From an uncultured Clostridia bacterium (GTDB taxonomy: Bacteria; Bacillota; Clostridia; TANB77; CAG-508): DNA of 64,000 bases. The notes under the pieces are model-generated. The model worked only from the letters and a program-made list of their open reading frames with translations, made no database searches and had not been told where the DNA came from. The DNA is taken from NCBI GenBank assembly GCA_947385375.1, contig CANDKR010000003.1:1-64000 (forward strand). The letters run 5' to 3'. Both the position numbers and the translations under genes were made by a program. This document shows, piece after piece, positions 46,352 through 55,498 of this stretch; the stretch's first letter is position 1, and each line of letters begins with the position of its first letter.

Positions 46352-46810
46352 ATGGAGTTACTTATTATAATAAGTTTAAGTGTTCTATTGGCAGTATTAT
46401 TTATCTTATACGAAGCAAAAGAGGGGAAATATAAGCTAATAACAAACGAAGAAAATATCATAGAAAAAGCTAAGTTAGAAGAATTTCAAAAAGATTTTCC
46501 TGAAAAAGATATTGAGGCTTTAAAGATAGAGATTGAGAAAATATCTGATATGTTACTTGATAATCAAGAGTCAAATAGATATACTTACAAAATTCAAGAA
46601 AAAGCTAAAAATGATTATAAATTAGAAGAGTTCCGAAATGAAATTGCGGATGGTGTTGAGATACTTGATTATGATAATGGAAAACTTACAGCACAAGTAA
46701 GCTATATTTCAGGCAGGATTGAATATATTTTGATTATGTATTTGGATATAGTAAAAAGAGGAAGAGTATTTTTAAAGAAATATAAATCAATGAAAAGAGT
46801 ACTAGATTAG
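46352..46810 (+). CDS. Small membrane-anchored protein, unknown
   Basis: 152 residues: one N-terminal membrane helix (LLIIISLSVLLAVLFILY), then a charged helical cytoplasmic or extracytoplasmic region with a possible coiled coil (KLEEFQKDFPEKDIEALKIEIEKI). No family recognised. ATG 46352 follows AGAGGAAA; in-frame upstream codons overlap the promoter. Located between the two-component system and clpC. Confidence 0.6.
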   Translation: MELLIIISLSVLLAVLFILYEAKEGKYKLITNEENIIEKAKLEEFQKDFPEKDIEALKIEIEKISDMLLDNQESNRYTYKIQEKAKNDYKLEEFRNEIADGVEILDYDNGKLTAQVSYISGRIEYILIMYLDIVKRGRVFLKKYKSMKRVLD

Positions 46811-46880
46811 TACTCTTTTTTGAATATTTTTACCAAAATATGGGTAAGCTTAAATGAAGATAATTTTAAGGAGATTTATT

Positions 46881-49318
46881 ATGACATATAAGTTTACCAA
46901 AAGTAGTGAAAATGTACTTAAAATCGCAAATGACCTTGCAGAAGATATGGGACATAGTTATATAGGAACTGAACATATCTTGTATGGTTTAATAGCAGAA
47001 GGTAGTGGCGTTGCAAGTAAGGTTTTAGAAAATCAAAATGTTACAGCAGAGGATATACTTGAGAAAATTGACAGTTTGATAGGTGGTACAGACCTTATTA
47101 AAAATGCAGTTTTAGGTTTTACTCCTAGAACTAAGAAGATACTAGAAAATGCTTTTATGGAAGCAAAAAAATTAGGTTCAGACTATATAGGAACCGAACA
47201 TATTTTGATTGGAATTATGAAAGAAGGAGACAGTATTGCAGTAAGGATTATGCTAGATTTAGGCATAAGAATAGAAGAAGTATATAATGAGATAGTTAGA
47301 GTTTTAAATGATTATGAAAGTATTAGTAATGGTAATTTGAAAAGCACTAAAAGTAGTTATAGCAATACTCAAACTTTAAATCAGTTTGGAACAGACCTAA
47401 GTTTACAAGCAATGGAAGGAAAATTAGACCCTGTAATTCGGAAGAAATAGCGAGACAGAAAGAGTCATAGAAATTTTATCTAGAAGGACTAAAAACAATC
47501 CTTGTTTATTAGGAGAACCCGGAGTTGGTAAGACAGCAGTAATAGAAGGGTTGGCTCAAAAGATTGTAAGTGGAAATGTTCCAGAAAGTTTGAAAAACAA
47601 GCGAGTTGTTACTTTAGATGTTAGTAGTATGGTAGCAGGTGCAAAATATAGAGGAGACTTTGAGGAGCGAATAAAAAAGGCTTTAGGAGAAGTAAAAAAA
47701 GTAAAAGATGTAATATTGTTTATTGATGAAATACACACTATTGTAGGCGCTGGAGCAGCAGATGGTGCGATTGACGCAGCAAATATTTTAAAACCAATGC
47801 TTGCAAGACGTGAGATACAACTTATAGGTGCGACTACTACAAAGGAATATAGAAAATATATTGAAAGAGATACTGCATTAGAACGTAGATTTCAGCCAGT
47901 TCAAATTGAAGAGCCAACGTCAGAAGAAGCAGAAGAAATACTAAAGGGAATTAGAGATAAATACGAGGCACATCATAATGTAAAAATAACAGATGAAGCG
48001 ATAAAGGCAGCTGTGGAGTTTTCTAGCAGGTATATTAATGATAGATATTTGCCAGATAAAGCGATTGATTTAATTGATGAGGCGTCTGTTAAAGCAAGAC
48101 TGAAAACTTATGTAGAACCAGACAATATAAAGAAACTAGAAGAAAAACTTGAAAAAACAATAAAGGAAAAAGAAGATGCGATTAATGTGCAAGACTTTGA
48201 AAAGGCTGCAAAACTTAGAGATAAAGAAAAAGAGGTTTCAAAAAAATTAGAAACTGAGAATATTAAATGGAGAGATAGTAGAACAAATAAAGTTGTAGAT
48301 ATAGAAAAGGAAGATATTGCAACAATTGTAGCTAACTGGACAGGAATACCAGTTTCTAAGATTAGTGAGAGTGAAAATGAGAAACTAAGGAATTTGGAAG
48401 AAGAACTTCATAGAAGAGTTATAGGTCAAGATGAGGCTGTAAGTGCTGTTGCAAAGGCTATAAGAAGAAGTAGAGTGGGACTAAAAGACCCCAATAGACC
48501 AATAGGTTCATTTCTGTTTTTAGGACCAACAGGTGTTGGTAAAACAGAACTTACCAAAAGTTTAGCTGAAAGCTTATTTGGCACTGAAAACTCAATGATA
48601 AGAGTAGATATGTCAGAATTTATGGAGCAACATTCTGTATCAAAACTTATAGGCTCTCCACCTCGGATATGTTGGCTATGAAGAGGCAGGTGGATTAACT
48701 GAAAAGGTAAGAGAAAAACCATATTCAGTTATTTTATTTGATGAGATAGAAAAAGCACACCCTGATGTTATGAACTTGCTTTTGCAGATTTTAGACGACG
48801 GGAGATTAACTGATGGTCAAGGTAGAGTAGTGAATTTCAAGAATACTGTTATTATTATGACTTCAAATATTGGAGCAAGGAACATTACAGATAAGAAAAC
48901 TTTAGGCTTTGGAGATTTCAAAGGAGAAGAGGAATATGAGAATATAAAAAAAGAGGTTATGCAAGAAGTAAAACAAATTCTAAAACCAGAGTTTATAAAT
49001 AGAATTGATGAAATTATAGTATTCCATAAGTTAACTAAAGAAAATATAAGAGATATTATAGATATAATGCTAGAGAGAGTAGCAGAAAAAATGGTTAAGC
49101 AAAATGTATATATAGAAATAGATAATTCAGCTAAGAATTTTATTGAAAAGCAAGGCTTTGATAATAATTTTGGGGCAAGACCTTTAAGACGTACAATACA
49201 AAATTTTATTGAAGATAAGCTTGCAGAAAGTATTTTAGGCGGGATTACGGAAAATTCTAATAAAATTATAATATCTGAAAGAAATGATGAAATTGTGATA
49301 AATGCAATTATAAGTTAA
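46881..49318 (+). CDS. clpC: ClpC ATPase, with two +1 recoding sites
   Basis: AAA+ unfoldase partner of ClpP. Double Clp_N repeat (1-150), first AAA with [13 protein letters not shown] motif in the middle ([17 protein letters not shown]), second AAA with [11 protein letters not shown], and the D2-small domain. Frame breaks at two CGG codons. At 47439 skipping one base restores [19 protein letters not shown]; at 48664 it restores [16 protein letters not shown]. Both are family-invariant glycines. Product 811 residues, normal for ClpC. ATG 46881 follows AAGGAG. ctsR, mcsA and mcsB, its usual neighbours, are absent. Confidence 0.95.
47439..47442 (+). other. CGGA +1 recoding site 1 in clpC (Gly187)
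   Basis: Codons GTA ATT | CGGA | AGA. Restores DPVIGR; frame 0 stops at 47448. Confidence 0.95.
48664..48667 (+). other. CGGA +1 recoding site 2 in clpC (Gly595)
   Basis: Codons CCA CCT | CGGA | TAT. Restores the pore-loop motif SPPGYVGYE; frame 0 stops at 48679. Confidence 0.95.
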
Positions 49319-49324
49319 GGAAAG

Positions 49325-49353
49325 AAAGCTTGCAGTAAAATGCAGGCTTTTAT
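49325..49353 (+). terminator. Terminator after clpC
   Basis: AAAGCTTGCA/TGCAGGCTTT stem, GTAAAA loop, short T-rich tail. Confidence 0.7.
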
Positions 49354-49396
49354 TGTACATAAATATAAGATAGAAAGAATATTTATTTAAAAGGAC

Positions 49397-49425
49397 TTGA
49401 AAGAAAAGCAAAAAATAAATATAAT
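49397..49425 (+). promoter_or_regulatory. Promoter for the flippase gene
   Basis: TTGAAA (49397-49402), 17-base spacer, TATAAT (49420-49425). Confidence 0.7.
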
Positions 49426-49463
49426 AAGAATGCTTATTAAAATAAGAAAGAGGGAAGAGAAGA

Positions 49464-51086
49464 TTGAAAAAAGCTAAAAAGGAAAGTTTTATACAAGGTG
49501 TACTTGCCTTGATGTTTTCTCAGGTAATTATTAAAATACTAGGCTTAATATACAGTATGTATCTTACTAACAGAGAAGGTTTCGGAGACGCTGGAAATGC
49601 TGTATATATGGGCGGATATCAAATATATGCTTTGTTATTGACATTATCTTCAATAGGCGTGCCAAATGCAATTTCAAAACTTATTTCAGAAAGACTTGCT
49701 AGAGGAGATAAGAAGGGAGCAGATAGAGTTTTCAAAATTGCTTTTATGACTTTTGCAGTTATTGGTTTTATTGGAACTTTGATATTGTTCTTAGGAGCAA
49801 GAGCAATTTCTAATTATTGGCTTGCAATTCCAGAATGTGAATACACTCTAGTTGCTTTGTCTCCAGCGATTTTCTTCGTTTCAATTTCTTCTGTTATAAG
49901 AGGATATTTTAATGGAGTTCAAAAAATCTCAAATACTGCGAGATCTCAAACTTTAGAACAAGTTTTTAAAACTACTCTTACTATATTGTTTGTAGAAATT
50001 GTTGCGATGATGACAACTACAAATACTACACTTATGGCGGCAGGTGCAAACCTTGCAACTACTTTTGCGACATTCTTAAGTTTTACATATATATTTGCAC
50101 TTTGCCAAAGAAATAGAAAGATAGATAGAAAAGAAGTCACAGAAAGTGAATATGTTGGGGAAAAAGAAAGTGCAAAATCTATTGTAAAGAAGATTTTAGC
50201 AGTATCAATTCCAATGTCAATTAGTTCATTACTTTCTTCTATAAATAAGAATATAGATTCAGCAACAGTTGTTAGAATTTTAAAACCTTTAGTTGGAGAA
50301 GCTTCAGCAAAGGCTAGATATGGCATTTTAAGTTCTAAGATAGATATATTAACTTCTATGCCACTTGCCTTTAATATAGCTTTTGCCACAGCATTAGTAC
50401 CAGCAATTTCTGCTGCAAGGGTAAAAGGTGATGAAAAGACTATTAATAAAAGATTATCTTTTTCATTATTAGTAACAATCTTAATAGGCTTACCTTGTAC
50501 AATAGGTATGTTTATGTATGCAAATCAAATTTTAGCGTTATTGTTCCCTAAAGCAAGTAAAGGTGGAACACTTCTTGCAATATCAGCTTTTACTATTATA
50601 TTTACAGTTCTTGCACAAACTATAAATGGAGCTTTGCAAGGTCTTGGAAAAGTAAAAGTACCAGCAATAGCTTTAGGTTGTGGTGTTATAGTAAAACTTC
50701 TTACAAATGTTTTACTTATTCCGATTGAGGGAATTTATGAAAATGGTGCAGCAATAGGCTCAGTTTTATGTCATATAATTTCTTTTACTATTGTATATAA
50801 TGTGCTTAAACATACTGTAAAATTAGAATTTAGCATATTAAAAATGATGATAAAACCACTTGTAGCGACTTTAATTATGGCTGGAGTTTCTTATGTTTGT
50901 TATTTATCAGTAATAAATTTAGGAATTGCTGAGATGATTTCAACTATAATTGGAATAGGAGTTGCAGTTGTAGTTTATGCTATTATGGTTATAATTTTAA
51001 AAATTTTATCAAAAGAAGACATTTTATCTCTACCAAAAGGAGAAAAAATTTATAAAATTCTACAAAAAATGAAAATTTATGCATAA
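49464..51086 (+). CDS. SpoVB/MurJ-type MOP flippase
   Basis: Polytopic membrane protein, about 14 helices in 540 residues, of the polysaccharide-exporter/lipid-II-flippase superfamily. The family start FIQGVLALMFSQVIIKILGLIYSM and SSIGVPNAISKLISERLARGD are typical of SpoVB-like members. TTG start after AGAGGGAAGAGA. Could flip lipid-linked peptidoglycan precursors in sporulation (cortex) or growth; the sequence alone cannot decide. Confidence 0.85.
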   Translation: MKKAKKESFIQGVLALMFSQVIIKILGLIYSMYLTNREGFGDAGNAVYMGGYQIYALLLTLSSIGVPNAISKLISERLARGDKKGADRVFKIAFMTFAVIGFIGTLILFLGARAISNYWLAIPECEYTLVALSPAIFFVSISSVIRGYFNGVQKISNTARSQTLEQVFKTTLTILFVEIVAMMTTTNTTLMAAGANLATTFATFLSFTYIFALCQRNRKIDRKEVTESEYVGEKESAKSIVKKILAVSIPMSISSLLSSINKNIDSATVVRILKPLVGEASAKARYGILSSKIDILTSMPLAFNIAFATALVPAISAARVKGDEKTINKRLSFSLLVTILIGLPCTIGMFMYANQILALLFPKASKGGTLLAISAFTIIFTVLAQTINGALQGLGKVKVPAIALGCGVIVKLLTNVLLIPIEGIYENGAAIGSVLCHIISFTIVYNVLKHTVKLEFSILKMMIKPLVATLIMAGVSYVCYLSVINLGIAEMISTIIGIGVAVVVYAIMVIILKILSKEDILSLPKGEKIYKILQKMKIYA

Positions 51087-51269
51087 ATTTAAAATCGAGG
51101 AAGTGCTTGAAAAACAAGCACTTTTTGATTGCTAAAAATATATAAGTACCGAAAATTAAGGTTTTTTAAAAATTTTTTCAAAAAAAAGAAGGATTTTTGA
51201 AGGCTTTGGCGAATAATCTTATTGTAGATGTAAAAATACTACTACATAAAACTTTTAGGAGGTAATAAA

Positions 51270-51548
51270 ATGAACAAAGCTGAATTAATCGCAGCAATCG
51301 CTGCAAAAACAGGAGAAACAAAAAAAAGTGCAGAAGAAACAGTTAACGCATTTGTTAGTGTTGTTACAGATGCATTACAAAAAGGTGAAAAAGTTCAATT
51401 AGTTGGATTTGGATCTTTCGAAGTAAGAAAAAGAGCTGCTAGAAAAGGAAGAAATCCACAAACTAAAGAAGAAATCAAAATACCTGCATCAAAAGCTCCA
51501 GTATTCAAAGCTGGTAAAGCATTAAAAGATTTAGTTAACAAAAAATAA
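51270..51548 (+). CDS. hup: DNA-binding protein HU
   Basis: Histone-like nucleoid protein. 92 residues: [22 protein letters not shown], the [20 protein letters not shown] arm region and [24 protein letters not shown]. Strong terminator follows. Confidence 0.97.
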   Translation: MNKAELIAAIAAKTGETKKSAEETVNAFVSVVTDALQKGEKVQLVGFGSFEVRKRAARKGRNPQTKEEIKIPASKAPVFKAGKALKDLVNKK

Positions 51549-51572
51549 GAATTATATAAATTCATATTTGAT

Positions 51573-51607
51573 AAAAGAAATAGTCTAACTATTTCTTTTA
51601 TTTTTTT
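51573..51607 (+). terminator. Terminator after hup
   Basis: Perfect 11-base-pair stem AAAAGAAATAG/CTATTTCTTTT, TCTAA loop, T-run. Confidence 0.9.
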
Positions 51608-51619
51608 ATGTAAAATACC

Positions 51620-51648
51620 TTGCTTTTATATTTCATTAATAATATAAT
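51620..51648 (+). promoter_or_regulatory. Promoter for the gene at 51689
   Basis: TTGCTT (51620-51625), 17-base spacer, TATAAT (51643-51648). Confidence 0.65.
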
Positions 51649-51688
51649 AATATTGTATAATATTCTGTACTTAAGAAAAGGTGAGAAA

Positions 51689-52123
51689 ATGGAAGAATTT
51701 GATGTAATCTTTTTAGATGATGATAAAAGAACAGTTTTAGCTAATATAAAAGTTGAGTTCGGAGAAAGTGCTGTTTATCCAGGTAAAACTCCAACAAAAG
51801 AGCCAGTTGCAGGTGTTAAATTCACTTTTGCTGGTTGGATTGGAGAAGAAAAATTATCTGTTATTACTGGGAATACAGTTGTTGTTGCAAAATATGAAGC
51901 AGAAACTGCTACTGTTACTAATGGAGATGCTTTATATAATGCTTCACTTGCAAACGCTGAAGCTACTAACTATAATGTTGTAGTAGAAGCTGGTCAAAAG
52001 GCTGTTTCACAACAAAAAGCTATTGAAAAAGATCCAAGAACAGCGGAGCAGATTGTTAGTGATATTATGGAAAATGGAAAAACAGAAGTCGGACAAGAAA
52101 TGAATAAAGATATGGAACTATAA
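51689..52123 (+). CDS. InlB-repeat-like domain protein, apparently cytoplasmic
   Basis: Residues 1-72 match the beta-grasp repeat seen in internalin B and many surface proteins (EFDVIFLDDDKRTVLANIKVEFGES ... TFAGWIGEEK ... VVVAKYEAE). The C-terminal half is Ala/Glu/Lys-rich. There is no signal peptide or membrane helix, which is odd for this domain type. ATG 51689 chosen after AAAGGTGAG. It lies 29 bases before another lineage-specific gene, probably cotranscribed. Confidence 0.6.
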   Translation: MEEFDVIFLDDDKRTVLANIKVEFGESAVYPGKTPTKEPVAGVKFTFAGWIGEEKLSVITGNTVVVAKYEAETATVTNGDALYNASLANAEATNYNVVVEAGQKAVSQQKAIEKDPRTAEQIVSDIMENGKTEVGQEMNKDMEL

Positions 52124-52152
52124 ATTTACTAAAGAAAATTGGAGGATTACAA

Positions 52153-52779
52153 ATGAGCGGAGTTGTAATTACTAGAGATGATATTATTGCTTATGCAGAA
52201 GTTGATTATATAATACATCACATGAATGAAAAATACGTTGAAAAAATCCCTTCTAAATTATTGCAATTTTTTGCGACTATCAAGGACCCAAAGCACGAAG
52301 TTTATGTTGACCCACGTGTCCCATTACAAAACCAAAATTTGAAAAAATATACTTTGGAACTTATCGCATTATTACATTTAAAATATTGGTGTGAAGATGA
52401 AGAAAGAAGAAAAGAACTTTACAATAAGATGATTGAGAATCAAAGAAAACTTGATGATCAAATGCGTTCAAAATATAATGTAGATAATTTATTTGAGTTA
52501 AATTCAGCAAAAGTTGTAAATTCTGAAGAAGATTTAAAAAATGAAGATGTTGATTATTCAAAACCAAAGAATATAACAAAATATGATACAGCAGCTGAGA
52601 CAAATCCTGATATACAAGATTTTACTGATGTTCAAGATGATAAGTTATCAAGTTATTTAGGACAGGGTACAAGTCAAATAGAAGATATGGAAAAAAAGGA
52701 AGTTGCAATAACTTCAAAAGTAAGTTTTATGGCTTCATTATTTAAGAAAATAAAAGGCATATTTGCAAAACAGAAATAA
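52153..52779 (+). CDS. Conserved-looking unknown protein, 208 residues
   Basis: Soluble and mostly helical; the first 110 residues form a compact domain (IIAYAEVDYIIHHMNEKYVEKIPSKLL ... ELIALLHLKYWCEDEERRKELYN), followed by an acidic low-complexity linker and a basic amphipathic C terminus (SKVSFMASLFKKIKGIFAKQ) that could bind a membrane. No family recognised. GGAGG upstream; terminator follows. Confidence 0.6.
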   Translation: MSGVVITRDDIIAYAEVDYIIHHMNEKYVEKIPSKLLQFFATIKDPKHEVYVDPRVPLQNQNLKKYTLELIALLHLKYWCEDEERRKELYNKMIENQRKLDDQMRSKYNVDNLFELNSAKVVNSEEDLKNEDVDYSKPKNITKYDTAAETNPDIQDFTDVQDDKLSSYLGQGTSQIEDMEKKEVAITSKVSFMASLFKKIKGIFAKQK

Positions 52780-52781
52780 AT

Positions 52782-52810
52782 AAAAGACGAAACTAAAAGT
52801 TTCGTCTTTT
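52782..52810. terminator. Bidirectional terminator between convergent genes
   Basis: AAAAGACGAAACT/AGTTTCGTCTTTT perfect 13-base-pair stem, AAA loop. Confidence 0.92.
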
Positions 52811-52817
52811 TTGTATA

Positions 52818-53624
52818 TCATTCTTGAATTTTTAAAAGTGGTAAATTTATGTTTTTAGTTTCTAAAACTTTTCCATCAAAAATGCTTTCTTTTGAATTTT
52901 GTAGTGGTATTTCTAAACTTACATTAGTAGAGTATTTTTCTTTTTCGAAATTAGAAATTGTTATGTTAAAGTTAAGTGAAGCTTTTAAATCCTTTTCTTT
53001 TAATGGCGTTTTAGAAAGTAAGTTTCCATCAAAAATTAGTTTTTCAGTGTTTTCTATTGAGTAGTTTTTATATAAAAGGTTAGTAAATTTTAGTGTTACT
53101 GGGTTAGATAAGTCTGAAAAAAACACAGGGGTATTGTACATTATAGAATTGTCTTTGTTGTCAAAATTAAGTACAGTAAATTCTAAATTATCTTTTATTT
53201 TATATTCAGATAAAATACTTCCAGTTCCAAAATTGTTTGCGTCTAAATAGTAAAGTGCGGGTGTGAATTTATCAGAAGCAACTTGCAGATTAACATTTGA
53301 AATACTTAGTGCTTCTGCGGTATTAAAAGAATTCAATTCTTTTGGCTTATTAAAATAAATTGCAATATCTGTATATTGTAAAATGTCTAATACCCAATGT
53401 GTTTGCTGAAAATTTGAGTTTCTATTTATACCTGAAGCACTGGAATATAGCATAATTTTGTTTATTACAAAGTTACTATTTGAAAGTTCTTTTGCTAAGG
53501 CAATGTCATATTTTTCTAAAACTGCTTTATTCCTGAAACGTGCAAATACGTAGTTAGATAGCAGATATACATTTACAATTAATAATATAAAAACAATGAT
53601 AGTAAGTATAATTTTCTTTTTCAT
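52818..53624 (-). CDS. Membrane-anchored extracytoplasmic protein, unknown
   Basis: One N-terminal signal-anchor (IILTIIVFILLIVNVYLLSNYVF, split from a basic start), then about 240 beta-rich residues without cysteine and without recognised domains. ATG 53624 is six bases after GAGGTG on the minus strand; a GTG nine bases earlier overlaps that site. Function not inferable. Confidence 0.6.
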   Translation of the reverse strand: MKKKIILTIIVFILLIVNVYLLSNYVFARFRNKAVLEKYDIALAKELSNSNFVINKIMLYSSASGINRNSNFQQTHWVLDILQYTDIAIYFNKPKELNSFNTAEALSISNVNLQVASDKFTPALYYLDANNFGTGSILSEYKIKDNLEFTVLNFDNKDNSIMYNTPVFFSDLSNPVTLKFTNLLYKNYSIENTEKLIFDGNLLSKTPLKEKDLKASLNFNITISNFEKEKYSTNVSLEIPLQNSKESIFDGKVLETKNINLPLLKIQE

Positions 53625-53692
53625 TTTAAGCACCTCGAAAATAATATATTATAAGCACAAAAAAATATCAAGAGTATTGGTAAAATTTGAAA

Positions 53693-53721
53693 TTGACAAA
53701 ACAAATTATTAAGATTAAAAT
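53693..53721 (+). promoter_or_regulatory. Promoter for the glucosaminidase gene
   Basis: TTGACA (53693-53698), 17-base spacer, TAAAAT (53716-53721). Confidence 0.75.
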
Positions 53722-53742
53722 TAATGTGGAGGCTTAAGGAAA

Positions 53743-54951
53743 ATGGATAAACAAGAAAAAAATGTTAAACCAATTGCACTAATAAGTGGCAGTATTTTAA
53801 TGATTGGAATTACTGCTTTATTTTCGAGCAAAATGCTACTTTCCGAAGCCAAAACGACTAATGCAAAAGCTGGAAAATATGTGTTTGAAAAAAATGAAAA
53901 TCCGATAGATATAAATAAAATTTTAAAGGAAAATACAAGTGAGCAAATTGAGCAGGAGATGGTGCTAGAAGAAATTTGCTTGGAATATACAACAGAATAT
54001 AGAAATAATAGTGAACTTCCTACTGGTACAATTCAGGTTTTACAAGAAGGAAGAGATGGAAAGCAAAATGCGATTATTATAAAAAAATATATGGATGGCG
54101 AGCTGATTTCAGAAGAATTAGTTGTTGAAACATTAACAAAGGCTTCTATAAATAAGATTGTTGAAATTGGAACAGGAGCAGGAGTAAATAATTATGAGCC
54201 AAAAGCAGGTGATACTGTATATGTTACTTCAAATCTTCTTGCCGTAAGACTTGAACCAAATTCTGAAAGCGAAAAACTTGCGACACTAACTAAAAATACA
54301 GAAGTGAAAATTGTAGAGGTAGGAGAGAATTTTTTATACATAACTTCAAAAGAACAAGAAGGTTTTATTGCAATTGATTGCATAACAAATATAAATCCTA
54401 ATAAACCAGAAATGGCAAATGATGGAACGCAAAAGAGTAAATCGGCACTACTTGCAAACTTAAATTTCAGTATGGATTTAAACAAACCAAGTGGATTTAG
54501 TTTAGCACAATTTAAGAAAGTTTTACAAGGACAAGCAGGAGACAAAAATGGAATATTTGCAGAAAATGCTGAGTACTTTTACTATGCAGAAAAACAATAT
54601 AATATAAATGGAATTTTCCTTGCAGCCGTAGGAATACACGAAAGTGGTTTTGGAACTTCTACTATTTCTTTAAATAAGAAAAACTTATTTGGTTATGGAG
54701 CAGTTGATAGCAATCCTTATGGTGGTGCTTATGATTTTGCAACTTATGCAGAAGGAATTGACCTTTTAGCCCGTGTTTTCAAGAAATATTATATAAACCC
54801 AGCAGGTACAAGTATATACAGTGGAGATGTTGCAAATGGTAAATTTTATAATGGAAATACTTTGTCTAGTATTAATATAAAATATGCTAGCGATAAAAAT
54901 TGGGCAAATGGAGTTTTTAAATGGATGACCCATTTATATAACAGTCTATAA
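53743..54951 (+). CDS. Membrane-anchored N-acetylglucosaminidase with G5 and SH3 domains
   Basis: Signal-anchor at about 11-32 (IALISGSILMIGITALFSS). G5 domain at about 70-145 (TTEYRNNSELPTGTIQVLQEGRDGK). Bacterial SH3 domain at about 150-220 (VYVTSNLLAVRLEPNSESEKLATL). C-terminal glucosaminidase domain with AAVGIHESGFGTSTIS, catalytic glutamate in HESG, as in LytG-type autolysins. 402 residues. Acts on peptidoglycan glycan strands at the cell surface. Confidence 0.87.
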   Translation: MDKQEKNVKPIALISGSILMIGITALFSSKMLLSEAKTTNAKAGKYVFEKNENPIDINKILKENTSEQIEQEMVLEEICLEYTTEYRNNSELPTGTIQVLQEGRDGKQNAIIIKKYMDGELISEELVVETLTKASINKIVEIGTGAGVNNYEPKAGDTVYVTSNLLAVRLEPNSESEKLATLTKNTEVKIVEVGENFLYITSKEQEGFIAIDCITNINPNKPEMANDGTQKSKSALLANLNFSMDLNKPSGFSLAQFKKVLQGQAGDKNGIFAENAEYFYYAEKQYNINGIFLAAVGIHESGFGTSTISLNKKNLFGYGAVDSNPYGGAYDFATYAEGIDLLARVFKKYYINPAGTSIYSGDVANGKFYNGNTLSSINIKYASDKNWANGVFKWMTHLYNSL

Positions 54952-54987
54952 AAAGGTTACGGAAATAAGGAAAAAAACTTGATAAAT

Positions 54988-55016
54988 TTGACAATTTAGG
55001 TTGATATTTTTTAAAT
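54988..55016 (+). promoter_or_regulatory. Promoter for the three-gene scaffold module
   Basis: TTGACA (54988-54993), 17-base spacer, TTAAAT (55011-55016). Confidence 0.55.
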
Positions 55017-55085
55017 AATATTGTATTATATAATATATGTAGATTTATATTATGATATCTAGCCTAAAGGAGGTTTTTTATAAAT

Positions 55086-55490
55086 ATGCTAAAAAAAGTA
55101 ATAGTTTTAATAATGATTGTACTAATGATTACAGGAATATCTACAGTTTACGCAACAACAGGAGATGAAGTTTTGAATTCTGACCAAGCTGCTGAAATTG
55201 TAAATATGAAAGAATCTTCAAAAGCACGAGTTCAAGACTATATTGAAAAATATGGCTCAACACCTTATGGAGTTGTAGCTTATGTATTAAATGCACTTAG
55301 AATTTATAGTATACCTTGTTGTTTTATTGGTATTGCTATTGGTTCAATTTATCAATATGTTATTGGTATAAGAAAGTTAGACGTAAGAGATAAAGGTTTT
55401 GCATTAATAGTTACCTTTGTTACTATACTATTGATTTGCCAAGTATTACCACTAATATTTGCGATTGTAGTTAATTTCTGGAGGGGGTAA
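55086..55490 (+). CDS. VirB2/TrbC-like small membrane protein
   Basis: Signal peptide (VIVLIMIVLMITGISTVYA), a short polar segment, then two membrane helices at about 75-95 and 107-130 (IYSIPCCFIGIAIGSIYQYVIG; FALIVTFVTILLICQVLPLIF). The pattern matches pilin-like VirB2/TrbC proteins and other small two-helix membrane proteins. RBS AAAGGAGG. Ends eight bases before the scaffold gene, so the two are co-translated. No other type IV secretion gene is visible. Confidence 0.6.
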   Translation: MLKKVIVLIMIVLMITGISTVYATTGDEVLNSDQAAEIVNMKESSKARVQDYIEKYGSTPYGVVAYVLNALRIYSIPCCFIGIAIGSIYQYVIGIRKLDVRDKGFALIVTFVTILLICQVLPLIFAIVVNFWRG

Positions 55491-55498
55491 AATAACTA

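Noticed and set aside
9739-48667. Sequencing or assembly indels as cause of the nine frame breaks
   Set aside because: All nine are the same change (an extra C forming CGG before A/T in frame), in varied upstream contexts, while the many out-of-frame CGG words in the same genes show no indel. Random errors would also appear elsewhere.
9739-48667. Simple codon reassignment of CGG to glycine or another amino acid
   Set aside because: Reading CGG as any triplet leaves the downstream frame broken, with stops directly after most sites. A one-base shift is required.
16233-49318. Pseudogenes (genome decay)
   Set aside because: Each gene is otherwise intact, includes essential murA, and has no other stop, deletion or motif loss.
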